Positions 1 through 9,134 are shown, counted from the first letter of the stretch. The stretch: DNA of 64,000 nucleotides from [Collinsella] massiliensis (GCA_000333815.1 CAPI01000126.1:1-64000); one strand, 5' to 3'. The notes: generated by a model from the letters alone, not told the origin. Made by a program: numbers and translations.

Positions 1-6
1 AATGAC

Positions 7-1359
7 TCAGAGCAGCAGGCGCTCGCAGGCGCGACAGGTGATGCGGTAGTACGCGCCCATGAGGGCGAGGGTGAAGGCGAGGGTGCCGGCTACCACGAGC
101 GCGAACGACCCGCTGCCCAGCACGAGCGCCAGGAAGGCGACGAGGATGAGGCCGAACACATCGTGGACGAGCGCGCATCCGAGCGGGGCGGCGAAGCTCA
201 GGCGCACCTGCTGGCGCAGGGAGACGCGCGCGAGCTCGCGGTCGCAGCCCAGCTCGCGCAGGGTCTCGTAGGCATGCCGCGCGTCCGCGGCGCCCGAGAG
301 CTGCTGCAGCGCGAGGATCGCCGCAGCGGTGACGAGGAACGCCGCGCCGTAGAAGATCCCGATGTAGCCGATGGGCGCGAGCGTGCTCGCGTTCTCGACC
401 ACCGCCCCCGGCGCGCGCATGCCGACGCTGAACGCGAAGCCCGCGCAGATCATGCACACGGCCGCCGCGATGAGCACGCACACGCAGGCGAGCGCGGCCG
501 AGGTGCTCGAGATGCGTGCCTCGGTCTGCCGCACGGTGAAGGGGCGCAGGCCGTCCCAGTAGCGCTCGGGCCTCCGCCGGGCGCGCTCGCCCAGCCGCCA
601 GGCGCCCGCGCGCATCACGAGCATGGTTGCCCCGAACGCGGCGAAGCCCATGGGGATGATGAAGGCGACGAAGTACATCGGCTGTACGACGCAGCTCCCC
701 CACACGACGGCGAGGAGCGGCACGGCGAGGGCGAGCTGCACGCGCGCCCCGCGCTTGCTCGCGAAGCGCATGCGCTCGGGCGCGCGCTCGGCGCTCATGA
801 GCTCGATGAGGGGGCGGCGCACCACGTCGCGCACGCATGCGGCGGAGCCGAGCGCGGTGATGGCCGCGAAGCTGCAGGCCGTCCAGACGGCGGCGCCGGT
901 GGAGAACACCGGGAGCAGCCGCCAGGGCGCGTCGAACACGAAGGCGGCGATGAGGCCGAAGGCAGGGGAGAGCACGACCCCGGCGAGGATGCCCGTCGCG
1001 AGCGCCGCCGCGCCCACGATGCCGCCCTCGAGCGCGAGGACGCACGCCACGCCGCGGCGCTCCATGCCCAGCAGTGCGTACATGCCGAACTCACGCTTGC
1101 GGCGGCGCACGATGAAGCGGTTGGCGTAGGCGACGAGGAAGATGAACACCACGACGACGAAGACGGAGAAGCCTTCGAGGACGCCGCCCATGCTCCCATA
1201 GATACCGCGCTGCTCGGGCGTGAGGTCGAGCGCGGTGAGGTAGTCGCCCGAGGCGATGAACGAATACAGCAGGCAGGCGGCGAGCGCGAGCGTGGCGAAG
1301 TAGACCGAGTAGTCGCGCAGGCTGCGCCGGACGTTCCCACGTGCGAGTTTGAGGTACAT
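7..1359 (-). CDS. FtsX-family ABC transporter permease
   Basis: The 450-residue protein is very hydrophobic, with about eight to ten membrane segments. After the second segment it carries the sequence RRRKREFGMYALLGM, typical of FtsX/MacB-type permeases of the BceB and lipoprotein-export group. The start at MYLKLARGN is preceded by GGGAG at a good distance. BceB-like permeases of antimicrobial-peptide sensing usually have about 650 residues with a large extracellular domain. Here the C-terminal segments follow each other with only a short loop, so that domain is missing. The partner ATPase should lie beyond the left edge of the window, so substrate and role (export or resistance) cannot be told. 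It is divergent from feoAB. Confidence 0.8.
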   Translation of the reverse strand: MYLKLARGNVRRSLRDYSVYFATLALAACLLYSFIASGDYLTALDLTPEQRGIYGSMGGVLEGFSVFVVVVFIFLVAYANRFIVRRRKREFGMYALLGMERRGVACVLALEGGIVGAAALATGILAGVVLSPAFGLIAAFVFDAPWRLLPVFSTGAAVWTACSFAAITALGSAACVRDVVRRPLIELMSAERAPERMRFASKRGARVQLALAVPLLAVVWGSCVVQPMYFVAFIIPMGFAAFGATMLVMRAGAWRLGERARRRPERYWDGLRPFTVRQTEARISSTSAALACVCVLIAAAVCMICAGFAFSVGMRAPGAVVENASTLAPIGYIGIFYGAAFLVTAAAILALQQLSGAADARHAYETLRELGCDRELARVSLRQQVRLSFAAPLGCALVHDVFGLILVAFLALVLGSGSFALVVAGTLAFTLALMGAYYRITCRACERLLL

Positions 1360-1575
1360 GATGCTCCCATCGGTTGGTGGCAGCGTCCATTCTCGTCCTC
1401 GCGCGCCCGGCGAGCCATCGATTTGGCTTACGCGAACGTTTCGTTTTTGTAAGGGTGTGCGCTTTCCGCCTGCGACGCTGCCGCGCCGCCCCGATACCGC
1501 TACAATCTCATACGGCCTGTGTTCACTGCGGTCAACATTTCGACCGCCCCGGAGGCGCACCAGAGGAGATTTCGC
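1360..1575. promoter_or_regulatory. Divergent intergenic region upstream of feoAB
   Basis: This 216-bp region separates the permease and feoAB, which are transcribed away from each other. A TACAAT hexamer at 1501-1506 is a plausible -10 element for feoAB, but I see no convincing -35. I could not recognise a Fur- or DtxR-type iron box by eye, although iron control would be expected for feo. Confidence 0.35.
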
Positions 1576-3936
1576 ATGAAGCTCGACGAGCTTGAGATAG
1601 GTAAGGACGCGATCATCGAGTCGGTTGAGTCGGACGATTCGTCGCTGCGCCAGCACATCTTCGATATGGGGCTCACGCCCGGCACCGAAGTGACCATGAT
1701 GAAGTACGCGCCCATGGGAGACCCGCTCGAGATCCGCCTGCGCGGCTACGAACTCACCCTGCGCCGCGCCGACGCGGCGCGCATCGCGGTCACCGACGTG
1801 CACGACGCGCACAACTGCCCGCGCAAGAACCCCGAGGCCACCGCGACCGCGCACCCGGCGCTCGGCGAGGAGCCCGCCCGCCCGCGCCGCGAGGGCGCCG
1901 CGCCGCTGCCGGAGTCCGCGCCGATCCTCTTCGCGCTCGCCGGCAACCAGAACTGCGGCAAGACGACCCTCTTCAACCAGCTCACCGGCTCGAACCAGCA
2001 CGTGGGCAACTTCCCCGGCGTCACCGTGGACCGCAAGGACGGCCAGATCAAGGGCCATCCCAATGCGACCATCACCGACCTGCCGGGCATCTACTCGCTC
2101 AGCCCCTACACGAGCGAGGAGGTCGTGAGCCGCCAGTTCATCCTCCAGAACGACCCCAGCGCGATCATCGACATCGTGGACGCCACGAACATCGAGCGCA
2201 ACCTCTACCTCACGCTCCAGCTCATGGAGCTCGACCGGCCGATGGTGCTCGCGCTCAACATGATGGACGAGCTCACGCAAAACGGCGGCACCATCGACGT
2301 GAACGCGCTCGAGGCCGCGCTCGGCATCCCCGTGGTGCCCATCGCCGCTGCCAAGAACGAGGGCATCGGCGAGCTCGTGGAGCACGCCCTGCACGTGGCG
2401 CGCTATCGCGAGCATCCCGGCCGCGTCGACTTCTGCTCGCCCGACGGCCCGGACGGCGGCGCGCTCCACCGCTGCATCCACGGCCTCATCGAGCTCATCA
2501 GCGACCACGCGGAGGCCGCGAACATCCCCGTGCGCTTCGCCGCGACCAAGCTCATCGAGGGCGACCACCTGGTCATCGAGGCGCTCGCGCTCGAGCAGAA
2601 CGAGCTCGACGCGGTGGAGCACATCATCCAGCAGATGGAGGAGGAGGCGGGCACCGACCGCATGGCGGCCCTCGCCGACATGCGCTTCAGCTTCATCGAG
2701 CGCGTCTGCGGCGCGAGCGTGGTGAAGCCGCACGAGAGCCGTGAGCACCTGCGCTCCGTGGCCGCCGACCGCATCCTCACGGGCAAGTACACCGCCATCC
2801 CGGTGTTCATCCTCATCATGGCGCTCGTGTTCTGGATCACCTTCGATGCGGTGGGGCAGCGCCTCTCCGATCTGCTCGAGCTCGGCATCGAGGCGGTCAC
2901 CGGCATGGCTGACCAGGCGCTCACGGCGTTCGGCCTCAACCCCGTGGTGCATTCGCTCGTGATCGACGGCATCTTCGCGGGCGTGGGCAGCGTGCTCTCG
3001 TTCCTGCCCATCATCGTGGTGCTGTTCCTTCTGCTCTCCATCCTCGAGGATTCCGGCTACATGGCGCGCGTGGCCTTCGTGATGGACAAGATCCTGCGCA
3101 AGCTGGGGCTTTCCGGGCGGAGCTTCGTGCCCATGCTCATCGGGTTCGGCTGCAGCGTGCCCGCCATCATGGCCACGCGGACGCTGCCCTCCGAGCACGA
3201 CCGCAAGATGACCGTCATGCTCACGCCGTTCATGAGCTGCTCGGCGAAGCTGCCGGTGTACGCGCTGTTCTCGGCCGCGTTCTTCCCCCACCATGCCGCG
3301 CTCGTGATGATCTCGCTCTACCTCATGGGCATGGTGGTGGGCGTGCTCGTGGCGCTTGTGCTCAAGGGCACGGCGTTCAAGGGCGACCCCGTGCCGTTCG
3401 TCATGGAGCTGCCCAACTACCGCCTGCCGAGCGCCAAGACGACGATCATGCTCGCGTGGGACAAGGCGAAGGGCTTCGTGACCAAGGCGTTCACCATCAT
3501 CTTCGCCGCGAGCGTGGTCATCTGGTTCCTGCAGACGTTCGATATCCGCCTCGACGTGGTGACCGACCAGGCACAGAGCATGCTCGCGATGCTCGGCACC
3601 GCCATCGCGCCCATCTTCGCGCCGCTCGGGTTCGGGAGCTGGATCGCCGCCGCGGCGATCGTGGCCGGCTTCGGCGCGAAGGAGAACGTCGCGGCGACGC
3701 TCACCGTGCTCATGGGCGGCTCGGTCGCCGCGCTCTCGACGCTCTTCACGCCGCTCACGGCCTACACGTTCCTCACGTTCGTCCTGCTCTACACGCCCTG
3801 CGTGGCGGCCGTCTCCGCCGTGCGCAACGAGCTCGGCACGCGCATGATGTTCGCCGTGGTGCTCATGCAGTGCGGCGTGGCGTGGGTCGTGGCGTTCATC
3901 GTGCACGCAATCGGGCTGATGCTCGGCTTGGCCTGA
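1576..3936 (+). CDS. feoB: Fused FeoA-FeoB ferrous iron transporter
   Basis: The 786-residue protein starts with a FeoA/SH3-like domain (about residues 1-75, MKLDELEIGK... IFDMGLTPG). A Pro/Ala/Arg-rich linker follows, then a FeoB G domain with G1 GNQNCGKTT near residue 122, TDLPGIYSLSPYTSEE (G3 and switch region) and NMMD (G4). The FeoB membrane part has two gate-like repeats, including SGYMARVAFVMDK and GFGCSVPAIMATR. FeoB takes Fe2+ across the cytoplasmic membrane and FeoA helps it; here the two are one polypeptide. The start was chosen because GAGGAGAT lies seven bases upstream, while an upstream in-frame ATG at 1519 has no ribosome site. No feoC follows. The paired palindromic terminator lies directly downstream. 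Confidence 0.95.
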   Translation: MKLDELEIGKDAIIESVESDDSSLRQHIFDMGLTPGTEVTMMKYAPMGDPLEIRLRGYELTLRRADAARIAVTDVHDAHNCPRKNPEATATAHPALGEEPARPRREGAAPLPESAPILFALAGNQNCGKTTLFNQLTGSNQHVGNFPGVTVDRKDGQIKGHPNATITDLPGIYSLSPYTSEEVVSRQFILQNDPSAIIDIVDATNIERNLYLTLQLMELDRPMVLALNMMDELTQNGGTIDVNALEAALGIPVVPIAAAKNEGIGELVEHALHVARYREHPGRVDFCSPDGPDGGALHRCIHGLIELISDHAEAANIPVRFAATKLIEGDHLVIEALALEQNELDAVEHIIQQMEEEAGTDRMAALADMRFSFIERVCGASVVKPHESREHLRSVAADRILTGKYTAIPVFILIMALVFWITFDAVGQRLSDLLELGIEAVTGMADQALTAFGLNPVVHSLVIDGIFAGVGSVLSFLPIIVVLFLLLSILEDSGYMARVAFVMDKILRKLGLSGRSFVPMLIGFGCSVPAIMATRTLPSEHDRKMTVMLTPFMSCSAKLPVYALFSAAFFPHHAALVMISLYLMGMVVGVLVALVLKGTAFKGDPVPFVMELPNYRLPSAKTTIMLAWDKAKGFVTKAFTIIFAASVVIWFLQTFDIRLDVVTDQAQSMLAMLGTAIAPIFAPLGFGSWIAAAAIVAGFGAKENVAATLTVLMGGSVAALSTLFTPLTAYTFLTFVLLYTPCVAAVSAVRNELGTRMMFAVVLMQCGVAWVVAFIVHAIGLMLGLA

Positions 3937-3943
3937 TAAAGGT

Positions 3944-3975
3944 GTGATAAAAGGTGTCAGACACCTTTTTATCAC
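3944..3975. terminator. Palindromic GGTGTCAGACACC repeat, bidirectional terminator
   Basis: GTGATAAAAGGTGTC and GACACCTTTTTATCAC form an almost perfect hairpin, with a T-run on the right arm and an A-run on the left. It lies between feoAB and the convergent hydrolase gene, so it can end transcripts from both sides. A second copy of the same sequence lies at 46417-46448, so it is a dispersed repeat and not just a local terminator. Confidence 0.8.
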
Positions 3976-3988
3976 GGGCGCGGGCGGC

Positions 3989-4522
3989 CTAGCCGAGCAC
4001 CTCCACCTGGCAGCTGCGCATCGTGGCGAGGGCGGCCTCGTGCGCCTCGGGCGTGACGCCGGCGCAGAGGGCGGGGTCGACGGAGACGGGCACCTCGGGC
4101 AGCGCGGCCTTGATGAGGAGTGCGTTCGACACCACGCAGATGTCGGTGCACACGCCCACGAGCTCGATGGATTCGATGGGTTCCTCGGCATTGCGGCGGG
4201 CGAGGTAGTGCGCGAGCGCCGTCGAGCCGAACGTGGGCTTCTCGAAGACGCGCGCCTGCCGCTCGCGCTGGAGCTCGGCGAGCGCGGGGATGAGCTCCCA
4301 GCCCGGCGTGCCCTTGATGCAGTGGGGGACGGGCAGGTGCTCGCCCTCCTGGGTGGCAAGGTAGTTTTCGCCGTGCGTGTCGAGCGTGAAGATGAGCTCG
4401 CCGTCGAACGCGCGGGCGGCGTCCACGAGCGCGGGCGCGATGGCCTGCGCCTCGGGCGTCCCGAGCGCGCCGTCGACGAAGTCGTTCTGCATATCGATCA
4501 CGATGAGATACCGGTTTGCCAT
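3989..4522 (-). CDS. Isochorismatase-like cysteine hydrolase, probable nicotinamidase
   Basis: The 177-residue protein has the catalytic triad of the cysteine hydrolase superfamily: Asp in VIDMQNDF, Lys in HCIKGTPGWEL and Cys in GVCTDICV. A metal-binding pattern D-x-H plus a later His (LDTHGENY... GEHLP) fits nicotinamidase/pyrazinamidase, which turns nicotinamide into nicotinate for NAD salvage. The HCIKGTPGWEL stretch is also usual in PncA-like proteins. I chose MANRYLI as start because GGGAGGAATC lies just upstream; a further ATG four codons earlier has no such site. Nicotinamidase is likely, but a related amidase cannot be excluded from sequence reading alone. Confidence 0.85.
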   Translation of the reverse strand: MANRYLIVIDMQNDFVDGALGTPEAQAIAPALVDAARAFDGELIFTLDTHGENYLATQEGEHLPVPHCIKGTPGWELIPALAELQRERQARVFEKPTFGSTALAHYLARRNAEEPIESIELVGVCTDICVVSNALLIKAALPEVPVSVDPALCAGVTPEAHEAALATMRSCQVEVLG

Positions 4523-4645
4523 GATTCCTCCCAAGCCGTTGAGCGATACGCGCGGCGGGTTCGCCCGTAGCGGGCGGGCTCGCTGCGGCGCATAATAATC
4601 TGGTCACGATTATGCATCAGAGCCGAGCGGATCGGAGCAGAGGGC

Positions 4646-5200
4646 ATGGCGGGTTACCAGCATATTTCGCACGGGTTCGAGCCGGTGTTCGACGAACGGT
4701 CGCGCGTGCTCGTGCTCGGGTCGTTCCCGTCGGTGCTGTCGCGCGCGAACGCGTTCTACTACGGCAACCCGCAGAACCGCTTCTGGCGCGTGATCGCCGC
4801 GTGCACGGGCGAGCCGGTGCCGCCGAACGAGGGGGAGGCGCTGCCGGGCGACGGCGGCCGCGCGACGCTCGCCGCGTCGATCGAGGCGAAGCGCGCGCTC
4901 CTGCTGCGCCACGGCATCGCGCTCTGGGACGTGATCGAGAGCTGCGACATCAAGGGGTCGAGCGACGCGAGCATCCGCAACGTGGTTCCCGCTCGCATCG
5001 AGCGGGTGACCGAGGCGGCCTCGCTGCGCGCGGTGCTATGCAACGGCGGGACGGCGGCGCGGCTGTACAAGCGCTACCTGCAGGAGCGCACGGGCATCGA
5101 GGCGCAGGCGCTCCCCTCGACGAGCCCGGCGAACGCCGCGTGGAGCTTGGAGCGCCTCACTGCGCGCTGGGGCGAGGCGCTGGGGGCGTATCTCGAGTAG
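4646..5200 (+). CDS. DNA-deoxyinosine glycosylase, UDG superfamily family 6
   Basis: The 184-residue protein matches the hypoxanthine-DNA glycosylase branch of the uracil-DNA glycosylase superfamily. It has the N-terminal LVLGSFPSVLSRANAFYYGN active-site region with Asn in the NPQNRFW stretch, and the C-terminal LPSTSPANA motif that replaces the HPSP of family 1. Such enzymes remove deaminated bases, mainly deoxyinosine from adenine, and start base excision repair. The length is usual for the family. GGAGCAGAGGG lies just upstream of the ATG. It is a single gene with no visible operon partner. Confidence 0.85.
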   Translation: MAGYQHISHGFEPVFDERSRVLVLGSFPSVLSRANAFYYGNPQNRFWRVIAACTGEPVPPNEGEALPGDGGRATLAASIEAKRALLLRHGIALWDVIESCDIKGSSDASIRNVVPARIERVTEAASLRAVLCNGGTAARLYKRYLQERTGIEAQALPSTSPANAAWSLERLTARWGEALGAYLE

Positions 5201-5628
5201 GATCGGCTCAAGGTTGGGACGGATAGCCGAGCGTTTGCTCGGCAGCGAAGCACTTATGAGTTGCGTGGGGCACCATGGTGACATTGCCCCGGACATCAGC
5301 GTCATTCTCGATTGCCCGAGCGCTTTGTATGGGATTTAGCGTGATGGATGCTTTGAACGGCAACGGCTCGAGCGCCGAATCCGAACGGAAGCTTAGTCGC
5401 TCCGAGTAGAGATGGGCTTGTGTCCGGGAAACCTGCAGGTCGGTGCGAGGTGCGGTTCGGATGTACTTGCCAGGATCGCGATTCCGTTCGGATTCGGCGT
5501 TCGAGGTATTGGGGCGCGAGCCGAAAGCGCTCAGCAATGCCCGGGAATCGTGCGAGGAAGCAACTCGCTCTACCGCATGGCCGGGCGCGCTTACCAAATC
5601 GGCCGGGGGCGGCGCGATGCTCGCGCGA
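5201..5628. other. Non-coding stretch with a 22-bp inverted repeat
   Basis: I see no convincing gene in these 428 bases. Open frames exist on both strands, but they lack ribosome sites and resemble no family. The region has an inverted repeat with arms at 5369-5390 and 5482-5503 (21 of 22 bases pair) around a 91-base loop. It could be a decayed mobile element or a structured RNA. Confidence 0.5.
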
Positions 5629-6360
5629 TTACCGCGGGAGGTGCGATGCTACGGCGCGCCAGAGCGGGTGCGGGGAGGCGACGGTGATGGCGTCGCCGCT
5701 CGCGTGTGACGGGTCGACGCCGAGCAGGGTGTCGAGTTCATCGAGCGCGCAGCCCATGCGCACGGCAGCGACGAGGCGGTCGATGGCGCGGGAGACGGGC
5801 CTTCGCCACATGCCGAGGCGCGGGGCGTGCATGAGGCGCGGGATGAGCGCGGCGTCGGTGATGACGGTGCCGCCGCACCATGCAAGCGATGCCTGGGCGC
5901 AGGCGCGAGCTGCGTCGTCGAGGACGTGCACGCCGTCTGCGCCATCCGCGCGCGCGGCACAGGCGATGCCGTAGATGCGCGTCCCCGGCATGAGGTGCCC
6001 GCGTGCGGCGAGCTGGGCGAGCGCTGCTCCGAGCTCCTGTGCCGCGAGCCCGCGGGTCGGTTCCGCGTCGTCCAGCGCATACGCCGCGACGACGGCGTCG
6101 CAGGTGGCAAGTGCTGAGGCTGGGCACACGGCGTCTTCCCCGTCCGTCACGCCCCACTCGTCCTCGCGCGAGACGTCGATGCGCAGGAGGGGAGGGTGTG
6201 CCGCCGCTTGGGGGTCCTTGCTCGAGAGGCGCGCGTAGGCAATGAGCGCCGCCCGGAAATCGTCGAGCACGAGGCCTGCAGCGGAGGCGTTTGCCGGGAG
6301 GCTCACGAGCGCGATGCGCTGCGGCGCCCGTACTGCCGTGCGTGCGTGCTCCATGCTCAT
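5629..6360 (-). CDS. Unknown protein, possible flavodoxin-fold reductase
   Basis: The 243-residue protein is soluble, with no signal peptide or membrane segment. It opens with a beta-strand-like stretch (QRIALVSLPAN) and later has CDAVVAAYALDD, GTRIYGIACA and a C-terminal LAWCGGTVI... LIPRLMHAPRLGMWRR. The last part recalls flavodoxin-like NADPH-FMN reductases of Firmicutes and Coriobacteriia, but the match is weak and no FMN-binding motif is clear. The start codon overlaps the stop of the upstream XRE gene as ATGA, so translation is coupled and the two products probably act together. I do not assign a function. Confidence 0.6.
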   Translation of the reverse strand: MSMEHARTAVRAPQRIALVSLPANASAAGLVLDDFRAALIAYARLSSKDPQAAAHPPLLRIDVSREDEWGVTDGEDAVCPASALATCDAVVAAYALDDAEPTRGLAAQELGAALAQLAARGHLMPGTRIYGIACAARADGADGVHVLDDAARACAQASLAWCGGTVITDAALIPRLMHAPRLGMWRRPVSRAIDRLVAAVRMGCALDELDTLLGVDPSHASGDAITVASPHPLWRAVASHLPR

Positions 6361-7082
6361 GCTAGCTCCGTTTCGATCTGGACCGAGTCGGCGAGGTTGC
6401 GCGCCTGGGGCCATTCCACCCCGCCGCGCACGTCGAAGGTTACGCTCACCTTCCAGCCCTCCTGCAGCTCAATGGGCTCGCGCGACGCCGGTACGGACTC
6501 ATCCGCACCGCCCGCATCCGCCGGCTCGTCGGGCACGTTGTAATCGTAGGCGGTCGTGCTGTCGGCGCTGCAGACGATATAGCGCGATGGGAACTGCTCG
6601 GTGTATCCCATGTCGACGACGAAATCGCCGAATACGCCGTTGCTCGCTACGACGGTTCCCTCGATGACGATGTAGTCCGGTGTGTTCGCGCGCACGCAGT
6701 ACAGCAGGATCAGGGCGAGGAGCACCGCGAGCGCCCCGCAGGCGATGGCGATGAGCGCGCGCCGGCGGTTGGGCGACGCGGGAGGTTCGGCGGACTCATC
6801 CGCTTCGTCCGGCACCTTCGCAACGTCGTCCGAGCTCGACGCTGCCGGCGTGGGCGCCTCGCCGCCGGCTTCGGCATCCCGCCCGATACCCAGGAGCGCG
6901 TCGAGCTCCACGCCGTAGAGCCGCGCGAGCGCGATGAGGTTGTCGGTGCCGGGGACGGACTCCCCGCACTCCCATTTCGACACCGCCTGCCGGCTCACGC
7001 CGAGCTTGCGGGCGAGGTCCTCCTGGCTGATGCCGTGCGCGCGGCGGAGCTCGTACAAGCGCTGGGCGATCGTGGTGCTCAT
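6357..7082 (-). CDS. XRE-family regulator with membrane anchor
   Basis: The N-terminal 65 residues are a helix-turn-helix of the Cro/XRE type (QRLYELRRAHGISQEDLARKLGVSRQAVSKWECG). An acidic Ala/Ser/Pro linker follows, then one membrane helix at about residues 110-132 (ALIAIACGALAVLLALILLY) and an outer domain of about 105 residues. This is the layout of a membrane-tied regulator that could sense an outside signal. GGGAG lies upstream of the ATG. It is the first gene of a two-gene operon with the 243-residue protein at its 3' end. A palindrome GCAACC-GGC-GGTTGC at 7185-7199 lies about 105 bp upstream and might be its operator. Confidence 0.85.
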   Translation of the reverse strand: MSTTIAQRLYELRRAHGISQEDLARKLGVSRQAVSKWECGESVPGTDNLIALARLYGVELDALLGIGRDAEAGGEAPTPAASSSDDVAKVPDEADESAEPPASPNRRRALIAIACGALAVLLALILLYCVRANTPDYIVIEGTVVASNGVFGDFVVDMGYTEQFPSRYIVCSADSTTAYDYNVPDEPADAGGADESVPASREPIELQEGWKVSVTFDVRGGVEWPQARNLADSVQIETELA

Positions 7083-7312
7083 GGCGGCTCCCTTCGCGTT
7101 GCCGGATGCGGTGTGCCTGGAATTGTGCAGTTCCCAGTCTAGCGATTGGTGCCGTGCCGGCCACCATCTTCGGCTGGCAATTCCGCAACCGGCGGTTGCA
7201 CGGCCTGTGAGCTGCGGATTTCAGCAGTTGCACGTGGCTCGCCCCGTGCGTGCTACCAGGCTTGCCGACGAGCCCGCCCGCCGCGGCGTTCGTCTACCCC
7301 GCCCGTGCTCGG

Positions 7313-9115
7313 CTACTCGCTGCCCAAAAACGCGCCGGACTGCCGGCTCCACAGCTGCGCGTACTCGCCCCCGGCGTCCACGAGGTCCGCGTGGCGGCCG
7401 TCCTCGACGATCTCGCCGTCGCGGATGACGACGATACGGTCGAGCGCGGCCACGGTCGAGAGCCGGTGCGCGATGACGAGCGAGGTGCGGCCGCGCATGA
7501 GGTTCTCGAGCGCGTCCTGGATGAGCTTCTCGCTCTCGGAGTCGAGCGCGCTCGTGGCCTCGTCGAGCACGAGGATTGGCGCGTCCATGAGGATGGCGCG
7601 CGCGATGGCGATGCGCTGGCGCTGCCCGCCGGAGAGCTTCACGCCGCGCTCGCCCACCTGCGTGTCGAGGCCGTGGGGGAGCCGCTCGATGAACTCGAGC
7701 GCGTTGGCCTCGCGCGCGGCGCGCAGAATCTCGTCCTCGGTGGCGTCCGGCCGGCCGTAGGCGATGTTCTCGCGCACCGTGCGGTGGAAGAGGAGCGGCT
7801 CCTGCGGCACGTATGCGATGTGCTGGCGCAGGCTCACCTGGCTCACATGGGCGATGTCCTGCCCGTCGATCAGGATGCTGCCGCCCGTGAGGTCCGCGAG
7901 GCGCAGCAAGAGGGTGGTGAGCGTCGTCTTGCCGCTGCCGGAGCGCCCGACGAGGCCCACGCGCTGGCCGGCGGGGATGTGCAGGTTGAAGTCGCGGAAC
8001 ACCGCGTCCTGGGCGCTCGCGTCCGCGTAGTGGAAATCGACGTCCACGAAGTCGATCGCGCCCGCGGGCACCTCGAGCGCGGGGGCGTCCGGATCGTCGG
8101 CCACCAGGCGCGGCTCGTCGAGCGCGACGGTGAGGTCGTGCGCTTCTCCGAAGGAGCGGTTGATCTGCTGGAACATCTGGGAGAGCATGTTGAAGCGGCC
8201 GGTGAGCGAATTGGTGTAGGTGAACATCATGACGAGCGTGCCGGCGGAGATGCCGAACCACGCGTTGCCGCCGGCGATGAACACCGCCGCGAGCCCCATC
8301 ATGCACACGATGAGCGAGCTCGTCACGGCGCCGGTCTTCACCGTGCGGCGCATGCGCTTGCTGTCCGCCGCGCGCACCTCCTGGTTCGCCTGCTCGAAGA
8401 GCCCCTGCTCGTAGGCCTCGCGACCGGCGGTCTTCACGGCGAGGATGTTCGTGATGGAATCCGAGAGCTCGCCCGAGAGGCGGTTCTGCGCCGCGCTCGC
8501 CGCCGCGTTGATGGGCAGGATCTTGCGGTAGAGCTTGAAGACGATGGCGACGTAGGCGGCGAGCACCACGACGAGGACGGCCACGAAGGCGGGGGCGAGT
8601 GGCGCGAGCATGCATATGGTGAGTACGGCGGTCGAGGCGGTGGGCAGCGCCGAGTAGGTGAAGTTGTCCATGAGCAGGCTGTAGGCGGAGATGAACTTCT
8701 GCGTGGAGCTCACGAGCGCGCCGCCGAAGCGGTTGGTGTGGAAGGTCATCGACTGGTTCGAGAGCGTGTCGAAGGCCAGGCGCCCGAGCTCGTAGCCGGC
8801 GCGGATCTCGAGCTTCGCGCAGGCGTAATCCTGCAGCTTGCTGCAGACCTGGCCGGCGATGTTCACGGCGACGAGGGCCGCGATGTAGGGGCCGAACACG
8901 GGCAGCACGTCGTTTGCGGCGACCCCGCCCGCGCCCACGCGATCGACGATCGCGCCGACGATGAACGGGTTGGCGAAGGTGAGGAAGAACACATAGCCCA
9001 GGGTCGCGGCGACATCGAGCGCGAACATGGGCAGTTGGATGCGCGTGACGCCCCAGAAGTAGTGGAGCGTGCGGCGCGTGACGGACGGTGTGCCATGCGA
9101 AGAAGGGGAGGCCAC
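7313..9115 (-). CDS. ABC exporter with fused membrane and ATPase domains
   Basis: The 600-residue protein is a type I ABC half-exporter. A six-helix membrane domain fills about residues 1-320 and an ATPase domain the rest. Visible motifs are Walker A GRSGSGKTT, Q-loop YVPQEP, signature KLSGGQRQR, Walker B ILVLDEATSALD and the H-loop IAHRLST. Such proteins work as dimers to move drugs, lipids or peptides out of the cell; the substrate is not evident. No second half-transporter is adjacent, so it is probably a homodimer. I chose the GTG start at VASPSSHG because AAAGGAG lies five bases before it; the ATG eleven codons upstream overlaps the palindrome at 9135-9148. Confidence 0.9.
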   Translation of the reverse strand: MASPSSHGTPSVTRRTLHYFWGVTRIQLPMFALDVAATLGYVFFLTFANPFIVGAIVDRVGAGGVAANDVLPVFGPYIAALVAVNIAGQVCSKLQDYACAKLEIRAGYELGRLAFDTLSNQSMTFHTNRFGGALVSSTQKFISAYSLLMDNFTYSALPTASTAVLTICMLAPLAPAFVAVLVVVLAAYVAIVFKLYRKILPINAAASAAQNRLSGELSDSITNILAVKTAGREAYEQGLFEQANQEVRAADSKRMRRTVKTGAVTSSLIVCMMGLAAVFIAGGNAWFGISAGTLVMMFTYTNSLTGRFNMLSQMFQQINRSFGEAHDLTVALDEPRLVADDPDAPALEVPAGAIDFVDVDFHYADASAQDAVFRDFNLHIPAGQRVGLVGRSGSGKTTLTTLLLRLADLTGGSILIDGQDIAHVSQVSLRQHIAYVPQEPLLFHRTVRENIAYGRPDATEDEILRAAREANALEFIERLPHGLDTQVGERGVKLSGGQRQRIAIARAILMDAPILVLDEATSALDSESEKLIQDALENLMRGRTSLVIAHRLSTVAALDRIVVIRDGEIVEDGRHADLVDAGGEYAQLWSRQSGAFLGSE

Positions 9116-9134
9116 GGGTGCTCCTTTCAGCCAA

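Noticed and set aside
7-4359. A 1450-codon minus-strand frame covering the permease, feoAB and part of the hydrolase.
   Set aside because: Only its last 450 codons (7-1359) are a real gene. The rest is the antisense shadow of feoAB in GC-rich DNA.
5208-5597. A 129-codon minus-strand frame in the gap before the unknown 243-residue protein.
   Set aside because: No ribosome site, no recognisable motif, and it spans the inverted repeat. Treated as non-coding.
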